A stretch of 64,000 nucleotides of DNA. Origin: Paraburkholderia sp. Its GTDB lineage: Bacteria; Pseudomonadota; Gammaproteobacteria; Burkholderiales; Burkholderiaceae. The notes under the pieces are model-generated. The model searched no databases. It was not told the origin of the DNA and saw only the letters and a program-made list of their open reading frames with translations. The translations under genes were made by a program, and so were the position numbers. The stretch spans positions 1-64,000 of the forward strand of contig NZ_SCRP01000006.1 in the NCBI RefSeq assembly GCF_004298475.1. The letters run 5' to 3'. Positions within the stretch are counted from its first letter, which is position 1; each line of letters begins with the position of its first letter. Of this stretch, positions 38,389 to 47,217 are shown piece after piece.

Positions 38389-39200
38389 ATGCCGAAAGAA
38401 CTCATAGACGACGAATTGTGGTCACTCATCGGACCCCTGCTGCCTGTGCGAGCACCACGCAATCGCCAGTATGCGGGCCGCAAGCCGACACCCGACCGTG
38501 CGGTGCTCACGGGCATCGTATTCGTGCTGCGCTCGGGCATTGCATGGAATCTGCTCCCGCAAGAAATGGGATGTGGTTCAGGCACCGCTTGCTGGCGAAG
38601 GCTCGTCGCATGGCAGCAGGCCGGTGTCTGGCAGCGCATCCACGAAGCGTTGCTGGCCGAACTGCGTCGTCGTGGCGAAATCGACCTCTCGCGTGCACTC
38701 GTCGACAGTTCATCAATTCGCGCAGTCCTGGCGGGAAAAAAACCGGCCCGAATCCCACGGACCGGCGCAAGCTCGGCAGCAAACATCACCTCATCGTCGA
38801 CGCGCAAGGCATCCCGCTCGCGGTCATCCTGAGTGCAGCGAACCGTCACGACATTACCCAGCTCGACGCGCTGGTCGATGCCATTCCACACATCCGAGGC
38901 AAGCGGGGGCGTCCGCTGCACAAGCCGCAAATTGTGCAGGGCGACCGGGGCTACAGTTCCGAACCCCATAGGCAGCGCTTGCGTGAGCGAGGCATCACGC
39001 CGATGCTCGCAAAAATCGGCGCACCGCACGGGAGTGGGCTGGGCAAAACACGTTGGCCAGTGGAACGTTCGATTGCCTGGCTTCACTCGTTTCGAAGACT
39101 CAAAGTTCGCTACGAACGCTACGCTCATGTTCACGAGGCCTTTATGTCTTTGGCTTGTGCCTTGATTTGCTGGACGCGTCTCAAGCCTCTGCTTAACTAA
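38389..39200 (+). CDS. IS5-family DDE transposase made by programmed -1 frameshift
   Basis: The first frame, from ATG 38389, encodes the DUF4096-like N-terminal part (LIDDELWSLIGPLLP; RSGIAWNLLPQEMG) and the first Asp (LVDSSSIRA). At A7 (38736-38742) codons GGA-AAA-AAA form a perfect A-AAA-AAA slippery site. Slipping back one base joins the frame reading TGPNPTDRRKLGSKHHL, with the second Asp in QGDRGYSS and the Glu in PVERSIAWLHSFRRL. The fused product is about 270 residues, the usual size. Without slippage the first frame ends at 38832 in unrelated residues. The arrangement looks intact and possibly active. Confidence 0.88.
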
Positions 39201-39215
39201 TTTCGCAACAGCTTC
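39198..39215 (-). repeat. Right terminal inverted repeat of the IS
   Basis: Overlaps the transposase stop codon (39198-39200); partner of 38303-38320. Confidence 0.9.
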
Positions 39216-39221
39216 TAAAGC

Positions 39222-40112
39222 ATGAAACGACTTTTCGCCGCGGCGCTGCTCGCGCTTTCGACCACCGTATTTGGCGCTACGCTCTCGCCGATCACGCTGC
39301 TCAATCCGACAGGCTCGACTTCGGGTCAGGTCATCACGTCGATGGGACCGACGGGCGCGCCCGCCTGGCAGACGGTCGCCTTGTCGGGTGTGTCGGGGAC
39401 GCTCGCCATCGCCAACGGTGGGACGGCTGCGACGACTCGGGCCGGCGCACTGGCGAACATTCTCGGCGGGTTGACCGTGCCTGTGGTGAACGGCGGGACG
39501 GGCGTCACATCCGCCGCCGCTGAACTGTCACGCATCGGCGCGGCGCCGCTGGCCTCGCCGGCGTTCACTGGCACGCCCGCCGCGCCCACGGCAACGGGTG
39601 GCACGAACACGACGCAGATCGCGACGACGGCCTTCGTACAGTCTGCCGTGAGCGGTGCAACGTCGGCGGGTGGCCAGCCATATTTCAAGGCCACGATGAG
39701 CGCCAACCAGACGCTCACAGCCGGTTCGGTCGCGAAGATCACCTTCAACACGAAGGCGGAAGATAGCAACACCGAGTACGACGCGACGACGAACTATCGT
39801 TTCACGCCGCAAAAGTCCGGCCTGTATATGGTGACCGTGTATCTTTACATGACAGGCACGAATACAACAGCCGGCAACTATACGGCTGCGTCGATGATCT
39901 ATAAAAACGGTGCGATGTCTGCCGAGAATATTTTTACCGGCTATGCGGGAGTGAGTTCGTCCCTTGCCTACGTTTTGCCGGTAACGGCCTTGATTCGGAT
40001 GAACGGGTCGACGGACTATGTTGAAGCCGACGGCGTTATCAACGCCGGGCAAACGACACCGACGGTTAGCAACGCGCTCTCGTTCTTCCAAGAGTATTAC
40101 GTCGGTCCCTGA
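39222..40112 (+). CDS. Secreted protein with phage tail-fibre repeats and C1q-like C-terminus
   Basis: A 296-residue protein. A signal peptide (MKRLFAAALLALSTTVFGA) precedes collagen-free tail-fibre-type repeats: LAIANGGTAATTRAGALANI, then VVNGGTGVTSAAAELSRIGA, then TGTPAAPTATGGTNTTQIA. The last 140 residues look like a C1q/TNF-type jelly roll (ITFNTKAEDSNTEYD, YRFTPQKSGLYMVTVYLYM). Phage tail fibres normally lack signal peptides, so this seems to be a phage module recruited for export. Its role may be binding glycans or surfaces. The IS ends six bases before the ATG, so the native promoter and ribosome site have been separated from it. Confidence 0.75.
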   Translation: MKRLFAAALLALSTTVFGATLSPITLLNPTGSTSGQVITSMGPTGAPAWQTVALSGVSGTLAIANGGTAATTRAGALANILGGLTVPVVNGGTGVTSAAAELSRIGAAPLASPAFTGTPAAPTATGGTNTTQIATTAFVQSAVSGATSAGGQPYFKATMSANQTLTAGSVAKITFNTKAEDSNTEYDATTNYRFTPQKSGLYMVTVYLYMTGTNTTAGNYTAASMIYKNGAMSAENIFTGYAGVSSSLAYVLPVTALIRMNGSTDYVEADGVINAGQTTPTVSNALSFFQEYYVGP

Positions 40113-40179
40113 TTCGCAGCCCCGCGCGGGGCCGAGTGTTACCATCTCGCCATTCCGAAAGGGCCGGAAAGGTCGAAAG

Positions 40180-41259
40180 ATGAAAAATTACAAACTGAAA
40201 TGGGTCGATAACACTCGGCTCCTCGCTGTCCTTGGTGTTCTGTCGTTCCACTTCTATCTGCAATTCGGCGCGCCGCGCCCGACGCTCGCGCAGCTGGTGC
40301 ACACGCCGCACGACGTGCTGATGCTGCCGTTCCACCTCGGGTGGTTCGCCGACTTCCTGTTCTTCGCGATCAGCGGTCTGGGCCTCGGCATGTCCGCCGC
40401 GCGCAACCGCAAGAGCTGGACTCGCTTCTACGTCGATCGCGTCTCGAAGATCTATATCCCGTACTGGACAGCCATCGTCCTGATGTTCGCGTATCAGGGA
40501 ATCGCTTCGTCGATCGGCACGTGGGATCACCTGTTCGTCATTCCGCAGACTTGGCAGGGATGGGTAAAGGACGTGCTTCTCATCCCGCAGGATCCGAACA
40601 CGGCATTCTCGACGCACTTCTGGTTTCTGCCGTCTCTGCTGGTCCTGTATCTGGCGTTCCCGTTCGCCTTCAAGATGATCGACCGCTTCGGCGTGTTCGG
40701 CTTCGTCGCGGTGCTGGTGCTTGCCTGTTCCGCACACCGGATGCCGATTGATCTCGGCCCGTTCAACTACGCCTTCATGGCCTTCGCATGGAGCCCGTCG
40801 TTTGTCATCGGTGCATATATCGGCGTGATGCTGGTCAAGCATCCGGAGCAAACCGATCGCTGGCTCATGCGGACATTGCCGCTCGGCGTCGTGTGTCTGC
40901 TCGTCGGTACGTGGGCAGTCATGACAGACGGCAAGGTATGGCTCGGACATCCGCTGCTAGGCTTCGGCACGCTGAGCGTGAGCGGTGCGCTTGGCCGCCT
41001 GCCGTGGCACCTGCCGAAGCTCACCGCGATCAGCTTCGAGGTGTACCTCGTGCACATGCCGTTCGCCGGCTGGTATCGCCACTTCTTCGGCTTTGTGACC
41101 AGCCCAAAGTCGCTGATCTATGTCTTCTTTCTGGTGAGCGTGTGGCTGATGGGAGCGGGCGTACACTGGGTCGCCGGAGCGGTCGAGGCACGCATTCGTG
41201 GCGTGCGCAAGGCTGCGCAGCCGGTTAGCACGGCTGCGGCGGCTGTCGTGCAGGGCTGA
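40180..41259 (+). CDS. Membrane acyltransferase (acyltransferase 3 family)
   Basis: A 359-residue integral-membrane protein with about ten hydrophobic segments. The N-terminal VDNTRLLAVLGVLSFHFYLQ contains the histidine expected in OafA/NodX-type O-acyltransferases, and SFEVYLVHMPFAGW near the end matches the family's last motif. Members acetylate sugars of O-antigen or exopolysaccharide. AAAGGTCGAAAG precedes ATG 40180. It stands between a phage-type fibre gene and a phage helicase relic, so it could be a former serotype-conversion gene. Its stop codon directly abuts the antisense stop of that relic. Confidence 0.85.
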   Translation: MKNYKLKWVDNTRLLAVLGVLSFHFYLQFGAPRPTLAQLVHTPHDVLMLPFHLGWFADFLFFAISGLGLGMSAARNRKSWTRFYVDRVSKIYIPYWTAIVLMFAYQGIASSIGTWDHLFVIPQTWQGWVKDVLLIPQDPNTAFSTHFWFLPSLLVLYLAFPFAFKMIDRFGVFGFVAVLVLACSAHRMPIDLGPFNYAFMAFAWSPSFVIGAYIGVMLVKHPEQTDRWLMRTLPLGVVCLLVGTWAVMTDGKVWLGHPLLGFGTLSVSGALGRLPWHLPKLTAISFEVYLVHMPFAGWYRHFFGFVTSPKSLIYVFFLVSVWLMGAGVHWVAGAVEARIRGVRKAAQPVSTAAAAVVQG

Positions 41260-41457
41260 CTATCGCAAGCTTTTCCGCTTCATTGCGTCGAGCAGGATGT
41301 CCTGAACCTCGCGCTTCGTCTCACGGCGTGGCATCACGTCTTCGTCGATCGTGTCGCGCGCAACGATGTGGTAAAGGAACATCGGCCGGTTGTGACCGGC
41401 CTGCATCTGGCGCACCGGACCGATGCGCTCGATGATCTGCTGATATTCCTCAAGGTT
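41260..41457 (-). pseudogene. Phage SNF2-type helicase, C-terminal fragment
   Basis: On the minus strand the frame reads NLEEYQQIIERIGPVRQMQ, then HNRPMFLYHIVARDTIDEDV and KREVQDILLDAMKRK before a stop at 41260-41262. This is the C-terminal end of SNF2-like helicases found in Burkholderia-type prophages, including motif VI (ERIGPVRQ). No start codon is present. It abuts a plus-strand fragment of the same protein. Confidence 0.75.
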
Positions 41458-41611
41458 TCCGAAGGGGCGGCAGCTCGACCACGATCCGCAGACGATCCGC
41501 GACTGGAACGCCGGAAAGATCCCTGTGATGTTTGCGCACCCGGCCAGCGCCGGGCACGGCCTGAACCTTCAGGACGGTGGCAACATCCTCGCCGTCTTCG
41601 GTCACTGGTGG
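41456..41611 (+). pseudogene. Inverted internal fragment of the same helicase
   Basis: The plus-strand frame (codon at 41456) reads FPKGRQLDHDPQTIRDWNAG, then FAHPASAGHGLNLQDGGNIL and AVFGHWW. In intact relatives this is followed directly by the NLEEYQQ segment now found on the minus strand at 41457. Flipping 41456-41611 in place would restore one continuous minus-strand frame. The piece has no start and runs into a stop at 41627. Confidence 0.7.
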
Positions 41612-41954
41612 AAGGGGTACGGACGGTAGTGCTTCCGCTGACCTGCGCAAATTGGCTGGTCGCCAGAGCCTTCCGGCTCGATCTGTCGCCAAGCGATCAT
41701 GTTGCGTTCAATCCGCAAATCGACGCTGACTATCGCCGTAGATCGTTCCGTCTTCGCTCCATCGAGCGGATAGGGGCCCCACCCAAGCCCTAAAGAGAGG
41801 CCCCATGCCCGGTGCCTCACAACATTTACCACCACGTTTCGTGGGGTAACAAAAGGAAAGCCAGGTTGCCGAATACCCCCAGTTTGAGCAAAATTGAGAG
41901 CCCGTCGTGGGCCAAACCAGACAAGTGTCGCCAAGACGACACCCACCACTGCAC
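41612..41954. other. Gap after the helicase relic, no gene recognised
   Basis: About 340 bases. A minus-strand frame of about 115 codons (41602-41949) runs up to the inversion point and could be part of the old prophage, but I do not recognise it. No promoter for the next gene is evident. Confidence 0.4.
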
Positions 41955-42800
41955 ATGACAGCTACAAACGCGCCGCACCCCGAGACCGAAAGCTTATCCG
42001 TGTCCGTTGTCGTCTACCGACCGGACCTGGTGCTCCTTACTCGTACGTTGTCGAGTCTGGAAGCCGCTTGCGACGCATTACGCGTGAACAATCCTGCTTT
42101 TCCGGTTGTCCTCTACCTCGTCGATAATGGTGAGTTGCCGGATGTTTCCGCGCAGCTGGCCGGGCTGCGCGATCGTGGCATTCCTTCCGTCGTGATCAAC
42201 GGCCACGGCAACGTAGGGTATGGGCGAGGTCACAACCTCGCGATAGAACGGTCCGTGAGCGGTTACCACCTCATTCTGAACCCCGATATCGATCTCGATG
42301 CCCCTGCCTTGGTGAACGCTCTCGATTTCTTTGCGAGGCATCCCGAAGCGGGTCTCCTGACGCCACGCATCGGCGACGACGAAGGACGTCTGCAGTACCT
42401 GTGCCGCCGTTATCCGACCCTGCTGGATTTATTCGTCAGGGGATTCGTGCCGGGTAGTATCAGGCGTCTGTTTGCGCGACGGCTTTCGCGCTACGAAATG
42501 CGCGATGTCATCAACGACTGCGACGTTGTGTGGGACCCACCCATCGTGAGCGGTTGCTTCATGCTATTTCGCACGGCGTTGCTCAAAGGGCTCGCCGGCT
42601 TCGATCCGCGCTACTTCCTCTATTTCGAAGACTACGACTTGAGCTTGCGTACACATGAGCACGCGCGCGTGGTCTATACGCCCGCCGTGAGGGTGCTGCA
42701 CCATGGCGGTGGCGCCTCGCGTAAAGGGGCGAAGCACATTCAAATGTTCGTCTCGTCGGCGTTCAAGTTCTTTAACCGGTTCGGCTGGAAGTGGCTATGA
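41955..42800 (+). CDS. GT2 glycosyltransferase (rhamnosyltransferase-like)
   Basis: A 281-residue GT2 enzyme without membrane segments. It shows VSVVVYRPDLVLL, NGHGNVGYGRGHNLAI and the metal-binding ILNPDIDLD, plus the late motif YFEDYDLSLRTH. The pattern resembles WbbL-like dTDP-rhamnosyltransferases, fitting the rfb genes of this locus; the donor is nonetheless an inference. ATG 41955 is preferred over codons upstream, which are shared with the relic region. ATGA overlap with the next gene. Confidence 0.87.
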   Translation: MTATNAPHPETESLSVSVVVYRPDLVLLTRTLSSLEAACDALRVNNPAFPVVLYLVDNGELPDVSAQLAGLRDRGIPSVVINGHGNVGYGRGHNLAIERSVSGYHLILNPDIDLDAPALVNALDFFARHPEAGLLTPRIGDDEGRLQYLCRRYPTLLDLFVRGFVPGSIRRLFARRLSRYEMRDVINDCDVVWDPPIVSGCFMLFRTALLKGLAGFDPRYFLYFEDYDLSLRTHEHARVVYTPAVRVLHHGGGASRKGAKHIQMFVSSAFKFFNRFGWKWL

Positions 42801-43753
42801 GTCACGTTCTCATCACCGGTGCCAACGGTTTCGTCGGACGCGCTCTATCCGGTGCGCTGTTGCGCGGAGGTCACGCGACGACCGGGCTGATCCGCCAGCG
42901 GGGCGGTTGTCTGACCGGTACGCAGGAATGGGTTCACACGGGGAAGAATTATGCAGGACTGGCCGAGGCTTGGCCCGCCGCGCTTCAAGTTGACTGCGTC
43001 GTGCACCTCGCCGCACGAGTCCACGTTATGCAGGACGTGGCTTCGGACCCGCTTGCTGAATTCCGGGCGACGAATGTCGATGGGACCTTGCGGGTCGCCA
43101 GGACCGCTCGCGCGAAAGGCGTTCGGCGCATGGTCTTTGTCAGTAGCATCAAGGCGATAGCGGAGGCCGATGCCGGTCGCCCGCTGCGCGAGGACGCGCC
43201 GTCACGGCCGCAGGATCCATACGGACAGTCAAAATACGAGGCCGAGCAAGCCTTGATCCAATACGGCAACGAGTCTGGACTCGAAATCGTGATTGTCCGG
43301 CCGCCGCTCGTCTACGGCCCCGGTGTGCGGGCCAACTTCCTCCGTCTGATGACAGCCATTTCCAAAGGTTTGCCGTTGCCGCTTGGTGCCATTCGCGCGA
43401 AGCGCAGTCTTGTCTACGTCGAGAATCTGGCCGACGCGCTCGTGCATTGCGTGACCGAGCCGAGAGCAGGGGGGCAGTGTTTCCACGTCGCAGATGGGGA
43501 CGATCTGACGGTGACCGAGCTGGCTCAGTCCCTGGCCAGGCACCTGCAGGCGCCGGCTCGCCTTTTGCCGGTGCCATCGGGCTGGTTGCGCCTGGCGGGC
43601 CGGTTGACTGGCCGCTCGGCACAGATCAATCGTCTGATAGGCAGCTTACAGGTAGACACGAGCCACATTCGCACCGTACTCGGTTGGCGTCCGCCGTATT
43701 CAACCGACCAGGGGCTGGCCGCTACTGCCCGCTGGTATCGAGCGACGCATTGA
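42797..43753 (+). CDS. NAD-dependent nucleotide-sugar epimerase/dehydratase (WbiG-like)
   Basis: A 318-residue extended SDR. NAD motif VLITGANGFVGRALS; catalytic serine in VFVSSIKA and YxxxK in DPYGQSKYEAEQ. It resembles the WbpV/WbiG proteins that accompany WbpL/WbiH and WbpM/WbiI in Burkholderia and Pseudomonas O-antigen loci and reduce or epimerise a UDP-4-keto sugar. This same trio follows here, which supports the role in making the first HexNAc. Confidence 0.85.
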   Translation: MSHVLITGANGFVGRALSGALLRGGHATTGLIRQRGGCLTGTQEWVHTGKNYAGLAEAWPAALQVDCVVHLAARVHVMQDVASDPLAEFRATNVDGTLRVARTARAKGVRRMVFVSSIKAIAEADAGRPLREDAPSRPQDPYGQSKYEAEQALIQYGNESGLEIVIVRPPLVYGPGVRANFLRLMTAISKGLPLPLGAIRAKRSLVYVENLADALVHCVTEPRAGGQCFHVADGDDLTVTELAQSLARHLQAPARLLPVPSGWLRLAGRLTGRSAQINRLIGSLQVDTSHIRTVLGWRPPYSTDQGLAATARWYRATH

Positions 43754-43761
43754 GGTCGTCC

Positions 43762-44796
43762 ATGGTCATGCAAGCTTCTCCGACGACACTCTGGATGAAT
43801 CTCGCGCTGGCCGCTCTCGCGGCAGCCTGCGCATGCGCGCTGATTCTGCTGGTGTTACTGAGAACGGGCCTCGCCTGGCGTCTTGCCACCGACATTCCAA
43901 ACGATCGCTCGCTTCACGCGCGTCCGACGCCACGCGTGGGCGGCTGGGGCATCGTGCCAGTCGCCGTGGCGGGTTTTCTGCTGGTCGCACCGAGCCTTCG
44001 GTGTGCGGCTGTGGCGACCACGTTCCTCGCCGCCTTGTCCCAGATCGATGACCGGCGCGGGCTGCCGGCTCGCGTCAGATTCGCGGCCCACCTGATCGCT
44101 GTCGTCGGCTTTGTCGCTTGCTATCCTGCGCCGGTGCCCTGGCTGGTGCTCGCCGCCTTATCGTTTCTGATGATATGGCTGGTCAATCTTTACAACTTCA
44201 TGGACGGCGCGGATGGTCTCGCCGGCGGTATGGCCCTGTTTGGCTTCGGTGGCTACGCCGTGGCAGCGCTGACGGCCGCCCATCCCCAACCCGAACTGGC
44301 CCTTGCGTGCGCGCTGGTGGCCGGCGCGGCGCTCGGTTTTCTGCTGTTCAATTTCCACCCTGCGCGGATTTTCCTGGGCGACGCCGGCTCGATTTCGTTG
44401 GGCTTCCTGGCCGGCGCGCTTGGATATTGGGGATGGCTGCGCGGCGTCTGGCCCATCTGGTTTCCGGTTGGGGTGTTCGCGCCCTTCATCATCGATGCCT
44501 CGATGACTCTGGCGCGCCGTTTGCTGCGTGGCGAAAAGTTCTGGCAAGCTCACCGGGAGCACTACTATCAGCGTATGGTGCGTTCAGGGATGGGGCATGC
44601 CAGAACCGCCATGATCTGGTATGCGGTGATGTCGGTAGGGATCGCACTCGCGTTATTTGCACTTGGGCGGCGTCCGGCTGTTCAATGGTGCGTTGTCGCT
44701 GCGTGGATCGTCGTTCTCCTGCTATTGGGAGCGGCAGTAGATCTGCGTTGGCGTCGTTTTCAATCAACACTGTCCGAGCAATCCTCTGAGGTATGA
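43762..44796 (+). CDS. Undecaprenyl-phosphate HexNAc-1-phosphate transferase (WecA/WbpL/WbiH-like)
   Basis: A 344-residue polytopic enzyme of the MraY/WecA superfamily. The acidic motifs are SQIDDRRGL, NLYNFMDGADGLAGG and FLGDAGSISLGF, and a late HREHYYQRMV gives the cytoplasmic HxH-like loop. It links a HexNAc-1-phosphate to undecaprenyl phosphate, starting the O-chain. GAGGT lies six bases before the ATG at 43762. It overlaps the next gene by ATGA. This is the first of two initiating transferases in the window. Confidence 0.93.
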   Translation: MVMQASPTTLWMNLALAALAAACACALILLVLLRTGLAWRLATDIPNDRSLHARPTPRVGGWGIVPVAVAGFLLVAPSLRCAAVATTFLAALSQIDDRRGLPARVRFAAHLIAVVGFVACYPAPVPWLVLAALSFLMIWLVNLYNFMDGADGLAGGMALFGFGGYAVAALTAAHPQPELALACALVAGAALGFLLFNFHPARIFLGDAGSISLGFLAGALGYWGWLRGVWPIWFPVGVFAPFIIDASMTLARRLLRGEKFWQAHREHYYQRMVRSGMGHARTAMIWYAVMSVGIALALFALGRRPAVQWCVVAAWIVVLLLLGAAVDLRWRRFQSTLSEQSSEV

Positions 44797-46685
44797 CGCT
44801 GATGTTTAAAGGTAAAGCCTCGCTACTATCTCTCGGTGCTTTTCTGTTCGATCTGCTCGCGGTCTCGGCAACATGGCTGAGCGCCTACGTTATCCGCTTC
44901 AACGGCTCCGTGCCGGCTGATTTCATGCGCGGCGGGTTGCATTCGTTATTCTGGGTTCTGCCGATCTACGGCTTGATGTTCCGTATTTTTGGTTTGTATC
45001 GCGGCATGTGGGTGTTCGCGAGCCTGCCGGATCTCGTGCGGATCTCAAAGTCCATTATCGTGGGTGCGCTACTCACGATGGTGGTTTCGGTGCTGGTGCA
45101 ACCTGTGCCGATCGTGCCGCGTTCTGTGCTGCTCGTCTCGCCGCTACTGTTGTTCCTCCTCATGGGCGGCTCCCGCGCGCTCTATCGCGCGACCAAGGAG
45201 TTTTATCTCTACGGCGGTCTCGTTGGCGAGGGCAAGCCCGTGGTCGTGCTCGGCGCAGGCTCTGCGGGGGCGAGCCTCGCACGCGAGCTATCGCGCTCGA
45301 GCGAGTGGCGCCTCGTTGGTCTGCTGGATGACGATGTAGCCAAACATGGGCGCGAAATCTACGGCTACAAGGTGCTGGGTTCGATCAGCGAACTACCGCA
45401 ACTGGCGGCGTCGCTCAAGACCGAATACGCGATTATCGCGATTCCCTCTGCATCTGTGGACGTACAGCGCCGCGTAGCGACGCTGTGTGTGCGCGCTGGC
45501 GTGCGCGCCATGGTCTTGCCGGCCTTGACAACGCTGACGCAAGGTCAGGCATTCCTTTCGCGGGTCCGGCAGATCGACCTCGAAGACCTATTGGGCCGTG
45601 ATCCGGTCAAGATCGATACGCCGCACGTCGAAGCCTTGCTGCGCAATCGCGTGGTCATGGTGACGGGAGCGGGCGGTTCGATCGGCTCGGAACTGTGCCG
45701 CCAGATCCTGCGCTTCGAGCCGGCACAGCTCATCGCCTTCGATCTGTCCGAATATGCGATCTACAAGCTCACGGAAGAACTACATGACCGCTTCCCTGGT
45801 TTGCCGGTGGTTGCGGTGATTGGCGACGCCAAGGACTCGCTATTACTCGATTCGGTGCTGTCGCGGCATGCGCCGCATATCCTCTTTCACGCGGCGGCCT
45901 ACAAACATGTGCCGCTCATGGAAGGGCAGAACGCGTGGCAAGCGGTTCGCAACAACGTGCTCGGGACTTATCGTGTGGCGCGGGCTGCGATCCGTCACGA
46001 TGTGAAGCACTTCGTTCTGATTTCGACCGACAAGGCTGTCAATCCCGCCAACGTGATGGGGGCGAGCAAGCGCCTCGCGGAGATGGCGTGTCAGGCCCTG
46101 CAGCAAACGAGCACGCGTATCCAGTTCGAAACGGTGCGCTTCGGCAATGTGCTGGGCAGCGCGGGCAGCGTGATTCCGAAGTTTCAGCAACAAATCGCCA
46201 AGGGTGGTCCGGTCACCGTGACGCATCCGGAGATCACGCGCTTCTTCATGACGATTCCCGAAGCCTCACAACTGGTGCTGCAGGCGTCAAGCATGGGACG
46301 CGGCGGCGAGATCTTTATTCTTGATATGGGCGAGCCAGTCAAGATTGTCGATCTGGCCCGCGATCTGATCCGCCTCTATGGGTTCAGCGAGGAGCACATC
46401 GAGATCGAGTTCACGGGGTTGCGGCCGGGCGAGAAGCTGTACGAAGAGTTGCTTGCCGACGATGAAACCACCACGCGTACGGCGCATCCCAAACTGCGGA
46501 TCGCTAAGGCGCGTGGTGTGCCGGATAACCTGCTGGACGATCTGTTGCCATGGTTGATGCAGCATCGCGTGTTGTCCGATCAGGATGTGCGGCGTGACCT
46601 GCGCCGCTGGGTGCCGGAATATCAGCCGACGTTGGCGCCGCCGCTGCAGAGCGTGCCTGCTGTGGCGGGCGCTCGCGCGTCGTAG
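44793..46685 (+). CDS. UDP-HexNAc 4,6-dehydratase (WbpM/CapD/WbiI family)
   Basis: A 630-residue membrane protein. Four N-terminal membrane helices are followed by a first nucleotide fold (PVVVLGAGSAGASLAREL) and the catalytic SDR domain (VVMVTGAGGSIGSELCRQI). The active-site motif is STDKAVNPANVMGASKRLAE, with Met in place of the usual Tyr, as is normal for large WbpM-type enzymes. It converts UDP-GlcNAc to the 4-keto-6-deoxy sugar used for QuiNAc or FucNAc synthesis. It closes the wbiGHI-like trio and the O-antigen locus. Confidence 0.93.
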   Translation: MTLMFKGKASLLSLGAFLFDLLAVSATWLSAYVIRFNGSVPADFMRGGLHSLFWVLPIYGLMFRIFGLYRGMWVFASLPDLVRISKSIIVGALLTMVVSVLVQPVPIVPRSVLLVSPLLLFLLMGGSRALYRATKEFYLYGGLVGEGKPVVVLGAGSAGASLARELSRSSEWRLVGLLDDDVAKHGREIYGYKVLGSISELPQLAASLKTEYAIIAIPSASVDVQRRVATLCVRAGVRAMVLPALTTLTQGQAFLSRVRQIDLEDLLGRDPVKIDTPHVEALLRNRVVMVTGAGGSIGSELCRQILRFEPAQLIAFDLSEYAIYKLTEELHDRFPGLPVVAVIGDAKDSLLLDSVLSRHAPHILFHAAAYKHVPLMEGQNAWQAVRNNVLGTYRVARAAIRHDVKHFVLISTDKAVNPANVMGASKRLAEMACQALQQTSTRIQFETVRFGNVLGSAGSVIPKFQQQIAKGGPVTVTHPEITRFFMTIPEASQLVLQASSMGRGGEIFILDMGEPVKIVDLARDLIRLYGFSEEHIEIEFTGLRPGEKLYEELLADDETTTRTAHPKLRIAKARGVPDNLLDDLLPWLMQHRVLSDQDVRRDLRRWVPEYQPTLAPPLQSVPAVAGARAS

Positions 46686-47217
46686 TAACGCGCTCGCCGA
46701 GGTATGCCGGTGGCCAGGATCGATGCTGGGCATGGTCGTGGAGGCTGGAGCAGATCGCCAACCGATTGCCAGTCGACTTCCCGGATGATCACTCGTTGAG
46801 GCGATCTACCAGATGTAGTGCGTCCAGCGGCGCGGCGGCTTGAACAGAGAGCTGTGCATGGGTCGGCCGCTATGAGTACGATGTGCTCGGAACGACGCAC
46901 GGACCCGCTGTGGCGGGTTACGGTGCAGAAGCGGTGCGACGAGCTATACGATATCGCTGAAGGACCTTCCCCCAGGCTGCGAAGAACGATCACCTGGGGT
47001 CAGGGAGCGGCGATGGCGCAGCACGCTCTGCTACCTGTGGATACCGGAATAGACATCTACGTCTGCGCCTTGTCGTTGGGTGCGTGAGCATTTGACTCAA
47101 CAATACATCCTGACATATTTTCCGGTGACAATGCGCGGAGAGATTGTGTTGGTTGTGGAAAGGGAAGCTACCAGGTCGATTCGACAATACGCTGCACTAT
47201 GTGCATCAGGAGGAGAA
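46686..47217. other. Gap between the O-antigen and exopolysaccharide loci
   Basis: About 530 bases without a recognisable gene. Short open frames (for example 46818-47087 plus) have no domain or ribosome site. A weak promoter candidate, TTGACT at 47092-47097 and CATATT at 47114-47119 with a 16-base spacer, lies about 100 bases before the next gene. Confidence 0.45.

Larger units (their letters stand above)
38303..39215 (+). mobile_element. IS5-family insertion sequence
   Basis: A 913-base element. Its ends are 18-base inverted repeats that differ at one position: GAAGCTGTCGCGAAATTA at 38303-38320 and the complement of GAAGCTGTTGCGAAATTA at 39198-39215. It is flanked by TAA on both sides (38300-38302 and 39216-39218), a three-base target duplication as in the IS1031-like subgroup. 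It carries one transposase read by frameshift. The right end lies only six bases from the next start codon. It marks the right border of the A+T-rich cassette. Confidence 0.92.

Noticed and set aside
46818..47087. 89-codon plus-strand frame between the two polysaccharide loci
   Set aside because: No recognisable domain, no ribosome site, and composition typical of random high-G+C frames.
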